Below, in pieces: positions 34,672-44,112 of a DNA stretch of 64,000 bases (position 1 is the stretch's first letter; each line of letters begins with the position of its first letter). A program made the position numbers and the translations under genes. Source of the DNA: Hymenobacter terrestris (GTDB lineage: Bacteria; Bacteroidota; Bacteroidia; Cytophagales; Hymenobacteraceae); contig NZ_JABKAV010000001.1 in NCBI RefSeq assembly GCF_013377905.1, positions 147,254 through 211,253 on the forward strand. The letters run 5' to 3'. Below the pieces are notes generated by a model. The model saw only the letters and a list, made by a program, of their open reading frames with translations. It did not search any database and had not been told where the DNA came from.

Positions 34672-36183
34672 TTACTGCCCCTGCCCAATGGGGTAGTAGG
34701 CTTTGCGGCCGTCAGGGTACACGCCTTCTACGAGGGCGCCGTCGGTTTCTTTGGCTGCTTCGAGCAGGCGCTGCACATCCTGGGGCTTTTCGACGCGGTT
34801 TTTGTCGATGCGGGTGATAATGAAGCCGTCGGCAATGCCGGTTTCGCGGAAGTTGGAGTTGCGGATGCCGCTGATTTTAGCGCCGCCCTCAATCCCCAGC
34901 TTACCTTGCTCCTGGCGCGTTACCGGGCTCAGGCTGGCACCTTCATACTTAATGGTGGTAGCAGCTGTTTCCCGAACTACATCGGTAGTACCAGTAGAGT
35001 TACGGAGCGTGGCGGTAGCCACACGATTGTTACCCTCGCGCAGATAGGCCACCTTGATTTTGTCGCCGGGGCGGAAGCGGGCAACCTGCTCCTGCAGCTG
35101 CGAAGAAGTGTTCACTTTCGCGCCGTTGATAGACGTGATAACGTCGCCTTCCTTAAGGCCCGCTTCAGCAGCACTGCTGCCTTTGCCAGCTCCCATCACG
35201 TATACGCCGCTTAGGGTGTTGAGCTTCTTTTCGGCAGCCAGCGTAGCATCAATCTCGCGAATCTGGACACCCAGTAAGGCACGCTGCACCACTTTGTACT
35301 TCAACAGGTCATCAATTACCTTGCTCACGATGGAACTGGGGACAGCAAACGAGTAGCCCACAAACGAGCCGGTTTGTGAGGCAATGGCTGAGTTGATGCC
35401 AATCAGGTCGCCGCTGAGATTGACCAGTGCGCCACCCGAGTTACCGGGATTTACCACGGCGTCGGTCTGCAGAAACGACTCGATGCCCATGCCATCTTCG
35501 CGACGCAGGATGTTGATGTTGCGGCCCTTGGCCGAGATGATGCCGGCCGTTACGGTCGAGTTCAGGTTGAAAGGGTTGCCCACGGCCAGCACCCACTCGC
35601 CCACTTTCACGTCGTCGGAGTTGCCATAGCGGATGAAGGGCAGGTTGTCGGCCTTCACCTTGAGCAAGGCCAGGTCGGTGTTGGGGTCTTTGCCCACCAG
35701 CTCGGCCTCGAACTTGCGCTTGTCGTCCATCACCACCTCAATTTTGCTGGCTTTGTCGATAACATGGTTGTTGGTAACGATATAGCCGTTGGCGGCAATG
35801 ATAACGCCCGAGCCCGAGCCCTGCTGGGGCTGCTGCTGGCGGCCCCGGCCGCGGTACTGGTCAAAATCGTCGCCGAAGAACTGGCGCAGGAAGGGGTCCA
35901 TGCGCATGGCGGCATCATTCTGGCCGGCCTGGGGCGAGTACTCCGTCATTACGTGTACTACGGCTGGCGTTACCGTGGCGGCGGCGGCCGTGAAGTTCAG
36001 ACCGTCGGAAACGGCGTAAGTGCTGCTTTTGAGGGCGCTGGTGTAGCGCATATTAGGGTCGGCGGCCAGGGCTTGAGGCGAGTTGTCGCGCTCGGGTTCG
36101 AGCAGCTTATAGCCGCCCACGGCCACACCTCCGCCCAGAATGGCGGAGCCCAGCAGGCCGAGCATCATTTGTTTTGCTTGCAT
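34672..36183 (-). CDS. HtrA/DegP-family periplasmic serine protease
   Basis: A 503-residue Do-type endopeptidase. An N-terminal hydrophobic segment (about 5-26, LLGSAILGGGVAVGGYKLL) serves as signal or anchor. The trypsin-like domain holds the triad His in TNNHVIDKA, Asp in NTDLALLKV and Ser in NPGNSGGALVN. Two PDZ domains follow: about 290-385 (GVQIREIDATLAAEK through KIKVAYLREG) and a shorter one at about 405-500. It degrades or refolds damaged envelope proteins. The Gly/Gln-rich loop RGRGRQQQPQQGSGSG before the catalytic core resembles the regulatory LA loop. It pairs functionally with SecA, BamD and the OstA-like protein of this window as envelope machinery. Confidence 0.93.
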   Translation of the reverse strand: MQAKQMMLGLLGSAILGGGVAVGGYKLLEPERDNSPQALAADPNMRYTSALKSSTYAVSDGLNFTAAAATVTPAVVHVMTEYSPQAGQNDAAMRMDPFLRQFFGDDFDQYRGRGRQQQPQQGSGSGVIIAANGYIVTNNHVIDKASKIEVVMDDKRKFEAELVGKDPNTDLALLKVKADNLPFIRYGNSDDVKVGEWVLAVGNPFNLNSTVTAGIISAKGRNINILRREDGMGIESFLQTDAVVNPGNSGGALVNLSGDLIGINSAIASQTGSFVGYSFAVPSSIVSKVIDDLLKYKVVQRALLGVQIREIDATLAAEKKLNTLSGVYVMGAGKGSSAAEAGLKEGDVITSINGAKVNTSSQLQEQVARFRPGDKIKVAYLREGNNRVATATLRNSTGTTDVVRETAATTIKYEGASLSPVTRQEQGKLGIEGGAKISGIRNSNFRETGIADGFIITRIDKNRVEKPQDVQRLLEAAKETDGALVEGVYPDGRKAYYPIGQGQ

Positions 36184-36447
36184 GGGTATTGAAAAGTTAG
36201 GGGTAAATAGCGAAAATTGAATTTACAACGAAAAAGTGGAGCAGACCATCAAACGGCACAGCCAAATCTTCTCTGGTTGCTTCTACAACGCCGGATACCT
36301 GATCTATGGTGCCCGGTTGCATGGGCGTTCAGGGATTAAAACAGCCCGTTGGTAGATTGTTTTGGCTAAGCGGCACATTATTGGCGCGTTAGCGGCTCAT
36401 AATAAGCCAGAAAGGCACTCGACCGAAGCGCCCCTGCTGAGCAACAA

Positions 36448-36841
36448 TCAGCGTACCTCGATTTGCCGCTTGCTTACCTTCTGGCTGTCAAAGGGCAGCG
36501 TCAGGTGCAGGATGCCGTTGGTGAGTTGGACGTTGATGGCCGTCACGTCCACGGTATCGAGCAGGCGAAAGATGCGGGCGAATTTTCCGTAGCCCGACTC
36601 GACACGGCGAAACTGCGGAACATTTTCGGCGACTTCCAGAGCTTTCCGCTCACCACTGACGGCGAGCTGGCCTTCCTGGAAGTCGATTTTCACATCATCC
36701 TTCGCTACGCCGGGCAGCACGAGCTGCAGTTGGAATCCTTCGGGGCCTCCAATACGTCGGCAGCGTATCGCGCAGCATCTCGTGGAGTGCCGAATGAAAG
36801 GAAGGCCGGGCCGGACGGTTGTTGTACAGCAATGTTGCCAT
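36448..36841 (-). pseudogene. Hsp20 small heat-shock protein gene with a frameshift
   Basis: The 5' part starts at ATG 36841 and encodes MATLLYNNRPARPSFHSALH and on to TYW (residue 31). The alpha-crystallin domain then continues in a different frame: GPEGFQLQLVLPGVAKDD through the typical GILHLTLP and ending KRQIEVR at 36448. The shift lies around 36745-36751, at TGG followed by GGCCCC; one extra base (or two missing) explains it. Undisturbed, the product would be about 130 residues, the usual Hsp20 length, and would act as an ATP-independent holdase. Either the gene is broken or the assembly has a single-base error near a G/C run; the otherwise perfect coding sequence favours error or very recent mutation. 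Confidence 0.8.
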
Positions 36842-37049
36842 AGTAGTGCAGAAAGTAAGGCTGAGATTGAATAGCCGGTCGTGCAACCGACGACCCTCCT
36901 ATACCTTAAATTCTATACCAATTGAAACCAATTGAATACCAATGCCATATTGACATTTACCGCCCGATTTATTCAGCTAACTGTTTTGAGGCTAGTACCT
37001 ATCAACTGAAAAAGATATTCAACGAGCGGCAAGGTGGCAATACAGGCTG

Positions 37050-37883
37050 CTAGTGCTGCGTGGGCAGCGGCTGGCGGTCGGCGTCGAGGGCATGGCTGCC
37101 CAGCGTTACGCGCAAATCAAGGCCAATGGTAGGTGTGAGCAGGTTGACTTTGCCGCCCGATACGGGGTTGCCATTTTGGTCGAACTGAACCAACGAGTTT
37201 ATATAGTGGGTTTGCGAAGCCACCCAGGGCGTGAAGTCGAAACGGGGCGAGAGGCGCACTCCTACTTCCCCCCGCAGATTGCCGAAATCCACGAACCGCT
37301 CCTTCAACTCGTCCTCATCACGCTGGAAGCGCAGATACGTCAGCGCCTCGTAGGCAACGCGCGGCCGCAGCTTCACAGTAGGGCCTACCGCAAATTCGCG
37401 GTCAAGTCCCAGGCGTAGGCGGGCGTGGGCGCGGTTGTTACTGCTGTTGTTGCCATAGGAGTCATTAGTGACAATAGCGTATTCCGCCGCCAGTCGTTGT
37501 GTGAAGCCAAATTTACCCAGCATGCCAGCATGCCGTAGCAGTGCGCCAGGAACAAGATTACCAGGCAGCCCCAGGAAATCACCGTAGCTTCCGCCCGCAT
37601 CGCTCCCGATGCGTAACGTGGAGCCCCAACTCCACTGCTCGCTCCAGAAATGCTCGTAGCCCAACCGGAGCTGCCCCCCGGCAAACGTGCTGCCCCCTCG
37701 GTTCGCTTGGCTAAATAGATTGACTCCCACCAGCACGTAGTCGTTGCCGGGTAGAGCTATTTCGGCCTGCACCTCGGGCAGCACTACTACGTCGGAAGTG
37801 ATACGGCGCTGGGCCGCAGCAAACTCAGTAGTTAGCGCCAGCAGAAACGTAGCCGCAACGGTAGCAAGTAGGTGGGTGCGCAT
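37050..37883 (-). CDS. Predicted outer-membrane beta-barrel protein
   Basis: A 277-residue exported protein, signal peptide about 1-24 (LLALTTEFAAAQ). The mature part shows alternating hydrophobic strands with aromatic ends, such as AGGQLRLGYEHFWSEQWSW, TQRLAAEYAIVTN and LRLGLDREFAVGP, consistent with a barrel of about 10-12 strands. No family is recognised with certainty; it may be a DUF2490-like barrel. It stands alone on its strand between the Hsp20 remnant and the amidohydrolase. Function unknown. Confidence 0.7.
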   Translation of the reverse strand: MRTHLLATVAATFLLALTTEFAAAQRRITSDVVVLPEVQAEIALPGNDYVLVGVNLFSQANRGGSTFAGGQLRLGYEHFWSEQWSWGSTLRIGSDAGGSYGDFLGLPGNLVPGALLRHAGMLGKFGFTQRLAAEYAIVTNDSYGNNSSNNRAHARLRLGLDREFAVGPTVKLRPRVAYEALTYLRFQRDEDELKERFVDFGNLRGEVGVRLSPRFDFTPWVASQTHYINSLVQFDQNGNPVSGGKVNLLTPTIGLDLRVTLGSHALDADRQPLPTQH

Positions 37884-37977
37884 AAAGCGGAGACAAGTAA
37901 TCTGGAGGCCGAATGTGGCTCCTCAATGTTACTGAAAAAGGCCGGATATCATTGGTCCGCCACCATAAGGCCCGTTC

Positions 37978-39177
37978 CTACTTCTCCGCCAGTTCGCATA
38001 GCGTCAGCCAGGCCATCAAGCCAGGGCCCACTTCCAGCGCGTGCGGGTCAACATCAAATGTGGGCGTATGGACGGAGGCCGTAAGACGGCCGCTGCCATC
38101 GGCGGCGGCCGTGCCAAGGCGGTAAAAGCAGGCGCTGGCGGCCTGGCTGAAGTAGGCAAAATCCTCGGCGGCCATCCACTGGTCGAGTTCCACCACGTTG
38201 GCACGGCCCAGGTATTCGATGGCGGCCTGCTCGGTGCGGGCGGTGAGGGCGGGCTCGTTTTCGAGGTAAGGGTAGCCACGGCGGATTTCCAGCTCGCAGC
38301 TTGCGCCCATGCTTTCGGCCAAGCCTTCGCAAAGGCGGCGTAGGTGCTGGTGCGCCTCGTTGCGCCACTCCTCGTTCAGCGTCCGGAACGTGCCTTCCAT
38401 GTACACTTCGTTGGGAATGACGTTGGTAGCACCCTGGGCAATGACTTTCCCGAACGACAGCACCGAGGGAAGCTTGGGGTTGGCGCGACGGCTCACAATC
38501 TGCTGGGCGGCCACAACAATGTGGGCCGCTACCAGCACCGGATCCACGTTTTGCTCGGGCATGGCACCGTGGCCACCCTTGCCGCGCACGGTCAGGTACA
38601 GCTCGTCGGTGCTGGCCATATAGCGGCCGGCCCGCAGGCCCACTTTGCCAGCCGGCAGCATTGGGAAGACGTGCTGGCCCAATACGCTGGCCGGCTTCGG
38701 ATTTTCAAGCACTCCTTCGGCAATCATCAGCGAAGCGCCACCGGGCAAGCGTTCCTCGCCGGGCTGGAACATAAGCTTCACGCTGCCCTCAAACTCGTCT
38801 TTCAACGATACCAGAATCCGGGCCGCGCCCAGCAGCGAAGCCGTGTGCACGTCGTGGCCGCAGGCGTGCATCACGCCGGGATTCTGCGACTTGTAAGGCA
38901 CCTCGTTCTGCTCCATAATGGGCAGCGCGTCCATGTCGGCCCGTAGCGCCACGGTGCGGCTGCTTGGGTTGCGGCCCTCGATAACGGCTACCACGCCTGT
39001 CGCGGCAATAGGTTGGGGCTGCAACCCCAACTTCTGCAACTGCTCCGTTACGAAAGCCACCGTCTCATGCTCCTCAAACGACAGTTCGGGGTGGGCGTGC
39101 AGGTGCTGGCGCAGTGCCATAGTATCGGCCGCGGCTTCTGCCGCCAGCTGCTTCACGCGGGAAAGAAGATGGTTCAT
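37978..39177 (-). CDS. M20 family amidohydrolase (N-acyl-amino-acid or hippurate hydrolase type)
   Basis: A 399-residue cytoplasmic metalloenzyme of the M20D group. Signature motifs are LRQHLHAHPELSFEE, ALRADMDALPI, MHACGHDVHTASLLGA (metal-binding His and Cys), QPGEERLPGGASLMI and, in the lid region, GKGGHGAMPEQNVDP. The C-terminal MAAEDFAYFSQ completes the metal site. Members cleave N-acyl or N-aminoacyl amino acids (hippurate, acetyl-diaminopimelate, IAA conjugates); the substrate cannot be told from sequence. No signal peptide is seen. It is the last of a run of minus-strand genes and has no obvious partner. Confidence 0.9.
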   Translation of the reverse strand: MNHLLSRVKQLAAEAAADTMALRQHLHAHPELSFEEHETVAFVTEQLQKLGLQPQPIAATGVVAVIEGRNPSSRTVALRADMDALPIMEQNEVPYKSQNPGVMHACGHDVHTASLLGAARILVSLKDEFEGSVKLMFQPGEERLPGGASLMIAEGVLENPKPASVLGQHVFPMLPAGKVGLRAGRYMASTDELYLTVRGKGGHGAMPEQNVDPVLVAAHIVVAAQQIVSRRANPKLPSVLSFGKVIAQGATNVIPNEVYMEGTFRTLNEEWRNEAHQHLRRLCEGLAESMGASCELEIRRGYPYLENEPALTARTEQAAIEYLGRANVVELDQWMAAEDFAYFSQAASACFYRLGTAAADGSGRLTASVHTPTFDVDPHALEVGPGLMAWLTLCELAEK

Positions 39178-39258
39178 TCTTTTTAAGCTGATAGCTGTTA
39201 GCCTTTAGCTACCAGCTGATGTGTACTTTGACGGCCGGCCTCAGCGCAAGCTAACGGC

Positions 39259-39807
39259 TTAATAACCGGTCTTATTGATAATCACCTGCATAGATTCCAG
39301 TTCGGCGCGCGGAGCCAGGGGGCGCAGGCGCAGCAGGGCCTGGGCGGCTTCGAGGCGGGTAAGGTAGTCGCCTACCTGCAAGCGGAAGATGGGCTGCTTA
39401 TAGGTCAGATAGTCGGTTTCTTCGGGGTAGCGGCTGATAATGGCCCGGCGGATGCTCATGGCTTTGTCCTTCTCCAGCCCCACATACGCCAGCACCCGGT
39501 AGCCTTGGGCATACTTAACATTGCGGTTGGTGTATGCCAAATCACGCAGGCGCTGCTCTATCTGGTCGTTCACCTGGTTGGCAGGTGGCACCGGCCGCAC
39601 CCGCGGCGCGGTTGTCGCAGCCGGTGCTTTAGGTGCCGGAAATACTGGCCGGAAACGGCTCAGATCCTCTGGCGGCACCTGCGGGGCACGGCGCGCAGTA
39701 TCGGCGGCCGGCGCCGCGGGCCCCGTGGCGGCACAGGCGCCCAATGAAAGCAGGCCACACAACAGCAGCACGTTACGAAGCAGCGGAAGTGTTGTGGTCG
39801 GAGTCAT
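39259..39807 (-). CDS. SPOR-domain lipoprotein
   Basis: A 182-residue lipoprotein. Signal sequence ends LLSLGACAATG with the lipidated Cys at about residue 25; a Pro/Ala-rich linker follows (about 27-80) and then a SPOR-like domain (about 95-182, YRVLAYVGLEKDKAMSIRRA and FRLQVGDYLTRLEAAQALLR). SPOR domains bind denuded peptidoglycan glycan strands, often at the septum. The first 35 bases overlap the end of deoC in another frame, so translation is likely coupled. The link to deoxyribose metabolism is probably only one of transcription. Confidence 0.8.
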   Translation of the reverse strand: MTPTTTLPLLRNVLLLCGLLSLGACAATGPAAPAADTARRAPQVPPEDLSRFRPVFPAPKAPAATTAPRVRPVPPANQVNDQIEQRLRDLAYTNRNVKYAQGYRVLAYVGLEKDKAMSIRRAIISRYPEETDYLTYKQPIFRLQVGDYLTRLEAAQALLRLRPLAPRAELESMQVIINKTGY

Positions 39808-40474
39808 GAGCAGCAGTTTCGGAAGCAGGTTGGGCCAGCAAAGCTACGCCATCGGAAGCACCCAGGCGGTCGGCACCGGCTGCTACGAGGGCCAGAGCAG
39901 CTTCGCGGGTGCGGATTCCGCCGGAGGCTTTCAGGCGGATATGGGTAGGCAGCGAGGCGCGCATCAGTTCAATGTCGGCCACCGAGGCACCGCGGCTGGC
40001 AAAGCCGGTACTGGTTTTCACGAAGTTGGCTCCGGCCTCGGCGCATAGCTGGCAGGCCGTCACAATTTCGGCCTCCGTGAGCAAAGCCGTTTCGATAATA
40101 ACTTTGAGCAACGCCCCACGCATACGGCACAGCTCGGCCAGCTGCCCGATTTCGTCCTCAACCTCCTCGTGCTGGACAGCTTTCAGGGCCCCGATATTCA
40201 GCACCATGTCCAGTTCGGTAGCGCCATCATTGAGGGCCAGGTGGCCTTCAAAAAACTTCACCTTGGCCAGCGAGTAACCCAACGGAAACCCGATAACTGT
40301 ACACACGGCCACGCCCGAGTTCTGCAGCGCGTCGGCGGCCTGGCGCACGTAGCAGGGTGGCACGCACACGCTGGCAAAGCCGTGGGTTACCGCTTCGGCA
40401 CAGAGCCGCGCAATCTGCTCGGGGGTGGCGTCGGGTTTCAGCAGTGTGTGGTCGATGTATGGCGCGAGGTTCAT
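39773..40474 (-). CDS. deoC: Deoxyribose-phosphate aldolase
   Basis: A 233-residue class I aldolase that splits 2-deoxyribose 5-phosphate into acetaldehyde and glyceraldehyde 3-phosphate in deoxynucleoside catabolism. Family markers: IDHTLLKPDATPEQI at the N-terminus, VCTVIGFPLGY, the ELDMVLNIGAL strand, the Schiff-base Lys in FVKTSTGF, and the second Lys in RLKASGGIRT. Length is typical. The last residues (SDHNTSAAS) overlap the next gene by 35 bases. No other deo gene is present in the window. A palindromic repeat lies between it and secA upstream. Confidence 0.95.
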   Translation of the reverse strand: MNLAPYIDHTLLKPDATPEQIARLCAEAVTHGFASVCVPPCYVRQAADALQNSGVAVCTVIGFPLGYSLAKVKFFEGHLALNDGATELDMVLNIGALKAVQHEEVEDEIGQLAELCRMRGALLKVIIETALLTEAEIVTACQLCAEAGANFVKTSTGFASRGASVADIELMRASLPTHIRLKASGGIRTREAALALVAAGADRLGASDGVALLAQPASETAAHDSDHNTSAAS

Positions 40475-40534
40475 GGGTGGAGATTTTGAGGCCTAGGTGG
40501 TAACATGGGCTCACTGGGCTACAGTGGAAAGGCT

Positions 40535-40620
40535 GTTATCCTGACGAAAGAAGGACCTATACGGAAGCTAACATCAAATGATATTACCTTCTGTACAGGT
40601 CCTCCCTTCGTCAGGATGAC
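40535..40620. repeat. Palindromic repeat, family C (ATCCTGACGAA...GGACCT)
   Basis: Arms 40535-40562 and 40593-40620 are complementary over 28 positions with a few mismatches or G-U pairs, around a 30-base loop. It lies just after the secA stop codon (40660) and before deoC. The arm resembles the one at 15313. Confidence 0.75.
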
Positions 40621-40659
40621 AGGTGGTTGCTTGAAGCCAACCGGTCATCCAAAACCCTA

Positions 40660-43600
40660 CTAGTCAATCAGTACGGCCCGGTCATTCAGCAGGTCTTCTT
40701 CCACCTGCTTGAACTTCACATCGCGCACAATGCGGCCATCCATGTATTGCACGCTCACCTTTTCGTTGCGGTTAGCCACTTTCTGCGAGCGGGCGGGCTG
40801 CTGTTTTTCCAGGAGCTGGGGCATGGCGCCGTCCTGCTCCAGGTCCTCGGGGCCAGCGCCCAGCGAGACGGAGGAAGTTTCCTTCTCCATCGTGAGCTTG
40901 GGCTGGGGCGGAGCCACGGGCAGCTCGTCTTCGGTGAAGTATTCAAACTCATCCTCCCCGCCATCCTGGCCGGCCTGCATCGGCACATCGGCGCGGAACA
41001 GGAACTGGATGGTGTCCTCGTTCACCTTGCTGATCATCTGCTTGAACAGCTCGAAGCTCTCAAACTTGTACACCAGCAGCGGGTCTTTCTGCTCATACAC
41101 GGCGTTCTGCACCACCTGCTTGAGGTCGTCCATGGCGCGCAGATGCTTGGTCCAGGCTTCGTCGATAACCGACAGCACCACGACCTTTTCCATGCCCCGA
41201 ATCACCTCCTGGCCCTGGGTGGCCTGGGCGCGGCGCAGGTTGGCTACGGCCTGAATCTGCTTGCGGCCATCGGTGAACGGTACGGCAATGTTTTCGTACG
41301 GCGCGTTCTGGCCCAGCAAATCGTTGATGAGCGGCATGGCGTTGCTGCCAATGAACTCGTTTTTGCTGTGGTAATAGCCCAAGGCCTCATCGTAGAGGAG
41401 CTGGGTGAGCTGACCGGCCGTCATACCGGCTAGCTGCTGCGCCGTCAGGTGCGTGTCGTAGCCGAAGATGCGGATGATGGCCAACTGGAAGTCGCCGAAG
41501 TCGTTGCTGCCTTTGTGGCCCACCACAATGTCTTCGCAGACATCGTAAATCATGTTCCAAATGTCGAGCTCCAGACGCTCGCCGTGCAGGGCATTACGGC
41601 GGCGCTTGTACACCACTTCACGCTGGGCATTCATTACGTCGTCGTATTCGAGCAGGCGCTTCCGAATGCCGAAGTTGTTTTCCTCCACCTTCTTCTGAGC
41701 CCGCTCAATCGAACTGGTAATCATCGAGTGCTGAATCACTTCGCCTTCCTCCAGACCCATGCGGTCCATGAGTTTGGCAATGCGGTCGGAGCCGAACAGA
41801 CGCATCAGGTTATCTTCCAAGCTCACGAAGAACTGGCTGGAACCCGGGTCGCCCTGGCGGCCGGCGCGGCCTCGCAACTGGCGGTCGACGCGGCGGCTTT
41901 CGTGGCGCTCGGTGCCGATAATGGCCAGGCCACCCGACTCTTTCGAGGTTTCACGCAGCTTGATGTCGGTACCCCGGCCAGCCATGTTGGTAGCAATGGT
42001 AACGGTGCCCGGGAAGCCTGCGCCGGCCACAATTTCGGCCTCGCGCTGGTTTTGCTTGGCGTTGAGCACCTGGTGGGGAATGCCCTTGAACTTGAGCATG
42101 CGACTCACCAGCTCCGAAATTTCGACGCTCGTGGTACCCACCAGCACCGGCCGACCAGCCTGCACCAGTTCCTGAATTTCGTCGGCTACGGCGTTGTACT
42201 TCTCGCGTACCGTTTTATATACCTTGTCGTGCTCGTCTTTGCGGGCAATACCGCGGTTGGTGGGCACTACCACCACATCGAGCTTGTAGATTTCCCAGAA
42301 CTCGCCGGCCTCTGTTTCGGCCGTACCCGTCATGCCGCCCAGCTTGTGGTACATGCGGAAGAAGTTCTGCAGCGTAACCGTGGCGTAAGTCTGCGTCAGC
42401 TCTTCGACGCGCACGTTCTCTTTGGCTTCAAGCGCCTGGTGCAAACCGTCGGAGTAGCGGCGGCCTTCCATCACGCGGCCGGTCTGCTCATCCACAATTT
42501 TCACTTTGCCATCCTCGGTGAGAATGTACTGGTCGTCGCGCTCAAACAGGGTATAGGCCTTCAGCAGCTGGCTGATGGTATGCACCCGCTCCGACTGCTG
42601 CTGGAACCGGTCCATTATCTGCTCCTTGGCATGCAGCTTTTCCTCGCCGTTCAGGGCCATATCCTTCTCAATATCGGCCAGCTCCGAGCCGATATCGGGC
42701 ATGATGAACAGGCGCGGATCTTCGCCCTCGCCGGTAATCAGGTCGAGGCCCTTTTCGGTCAGCTCAATCTGGTTGTTTTTCTCGTCGATGGTGAAATACA
42801 GCGGCAGGTCGGCCTGAGGCATCTGGCGCGAATTGTCCTGCAGGTAGAAATTTTCTACTTTCTGCAAAGCGGCACGCATGCCGGTTTCACTTAGAAATTT
42901 GATGAGCGGCTTGCTCTTGGGCAGGCCGCGGAAGGCACGGAACAGCGCCAAGCCGCCCTCCCCTTCCTTGGGGCCTACGTTGTTTTCCTTGATGAGCTTG
43001 CGGGCCTCTACGAGGTAGTTCTGCACCAGTTTCTTTTGGGCATCCACCACCTTCTGAATCCGAGGCTTGAGCTGGTGAAATTCGTGCACATCGCCGCGCG
43101 GAATTGGACCGGAGATGATGAGCGGCGTCCGGGCGTCGTCAATCAGTACCGAGTCCACTTCGTCGACCATGGCGTAGTGGTGCTTGCGCTGCACCAACTC
43201 CTGGGGGTCGCGCGCCATGTTGTCGCGCAGGTAATCGAAGCCGAACTCATTGTTGGTACCGTAGGTGATGTCGGCCAGGTAGGCCTTGCGGCGGGCGTCG
43301 GTGTTGGGCTGGTGCTTGTCGATGCAGTCCACGGTAATGCCGTGAAACTCGAACAGCGGCGCGTTCCACTCCGAGTCGCGCTTGGCCAGATAATCGTTCA
43401 CCGTAACTAGGTGCACGCCACGCTTAGCCAGCGCGTTCAGGAACGAAGGCAGGGTCGAAACCAGCGTTTTACCTTCGCCCGTAGCCATTTCGGCAATCTT
43501 GCCCTGATGCAGCACTACGCCGCCAATCAGCTGCACGTCGTAATGCACCATGTCCCAGGTGATTTCGGCACCGGCAGCCAGCCATTTGTTCTTCCAGATG

Positions 43601-44067
43601 GCTTTATCGCCCTCAATCAATACGTTGCCTTTACGGCTGGCGTATTCGCGGTCGTAGTCGGTAGCCGTTACAACCAGCTCTTTGTTCTCGGCGTAGCGGC
43701 GGGCGGTTTCTTTGGTAATAGCGAACGACAGAGGCAGTACCTCCATCAATACTACTTCCAACTCCTTGTTTCGCTGCTTCTCAAGGGCATCAATCTGGTC
43801 GAAAAGCTCTTCCTTCTGCAGAGCATCAAGGCCTTCGGCGTTTACGCGCTCGTGCAAAACGGTAAGCTGGTCGTCGGTCGTTTTCAGGTGCGCATTGATA
43901 CGGGCGCGGACATCGTCGGTACGGGCGCGAAGCTCGTCGTCGCTGATGGGTGCCAGTTTGGCATATTCGGCGTTGATGAGCGCCACGTACGGGACAATCT
44001 CCTTCAGGTCCTTATCGGCCTTGGACCCGAATAATTTGGCGACGGTCTTCCCTAAAAAATCAAGCAT
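40660..44067 (-). CDS. secA: Preprotein translocase ATPase SecA
   Basis: An 1135-residue motor ATPase that drives proteins through SecYEG. Seen in order: Walker A MATGEGKTL, DEVDSVLIDDARTPLIISG, the preprotein crosslinking region, the second nucleotide-binding fold (RPVLVGTTSVEISE, TNMAGRGTDIKL, GTERHESRRVDRQLRGRAGR), and the helical scaffold and wing. Length exceeds the roughly 900 residues of E. coli SecA, as in other Bacteroidota, with extra residues in the N-terminal half and an acidic/Gln-rich stretch near the end. The C-terminus lacks the Cys-rich zinc tail of many SecA proteins and ends KQVEEDLLNDRAVLID. A -7 box lies 37 bases upstream of the start. Confidence 0.97.
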   Translation of the reverse strand: MLDFLGKTVAKLFGSKADKDLKEIVPYVALINAEYAKLAPISDDELRARTDDVRARINAHLKTTDDQLTVLHERVNAEGLDALQKEELFDQIDALEKQRNKELEVVLMEVLPLSFAITKETARRYAENKELVVTATDYDREYASRKGNVLIEGDKAIWKNKWLAAGAEITWDMVHYDVQLIGGVVLHQGKIAEMATGEGKTLVSTLPSFLNALAKRGVHLVTVNDYLAKRDSEWNAPLFEFHGITVDCIDKHQPNTDARRKAYLADITYGTNNEFGFDYLRDNMARDPQELVQRKHHYAMVDEVDSVLIDDARTPLIISGPIPRGDVHEFHQLKPRIQKVVDAQKKLVQNYLVEARKLIKENNVGPKEGEGGLALFRAFRGLPKSKPLIKFLSETGMRAALQKVENFYLQDNSRQMPQADLPLYFTIDEKNNQIELTEKGLDLITGEGEDPRLFIMPDIGSELADIEKDMALNGEEKLHAKEQIMDRFQQQSERVHTISQLLKAYTLFERDDQYILTEDGKVKIVDEQTGRVMEGRRYSDGLHQALEAKENVRVEELTQTYATVTLQNFFRMYHKLGGMTGTAETEAGEFWEIYKLDVVVVPTNRGIARKDEHDKVYKTVREKYNAVADEIQELVQAGRPVLVGTTSVEISELVSRMLKFKGIPHQVLNAKQNQREAEIVAGAGFPGTVTIATNMAGRGTDIKLRETSKESGGLAIIGTERHESRRVDRQLRGRAGRQGDPGSSQFFVSLEDNLMRLFGSDRIAKLMDRMGLEEGEVIQHSMITSSIERAQKKVEENNFGIRKRLLEYDDVMNAQREVVYKRRRNALHGERLELDIWNMIYDVCEDIVVGHKGSNDFGDFQLAIIRIFGYDTHLTAQQLAGMTAGQLTQLLYDEALGYYHSKNEFIGSNAMPLINDLLGQNAPYENIAVPFTDGRKQIQAVANLRRAQATQGQEVIRGMEKVVVLSVIDEAWTKHLRAMDDLKQVVQNAVYEQKDPLLVYKFESFELFKQMISKVNEDTIQFLFRADVPMQAGQDGGEDEFEYFTEDELPVAPPQPKLTMEKETSSVSLGAGPEDLEQDGAMPQLLEKQQPARSQKVANRNEKVSVQYMDGRIVRDVKFKQVEEDLLNDRAVLID

Positions 44068-44104
44068 GTTGCGGTTACCTTAATTGAAACGCCGGGGCGC
44101 AGGT

Positions 44105-44112
44105 CAAATTTA
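44105..44112 (-). promoter_or_regulatory. TAnnTTTG -7 element of secA
   Basis: TAAATTTG on the minus strand, 37 bases before the secA ATG. Matches the consensus; no clear -33. Confidence 0.4.

Noticed and set aside
36463..36843. 126-codon plus-strand open frame over the Hsp20 region
   Set aside because: The minus strand carries recognisable alpha-crystallin sequence in two frames; the plus-strand frame is its shadow.
41449..42894. 481-codon open frame antisense to secA
   Set aside because: It mirrors secA and lacks any domain; secA itself is certain.
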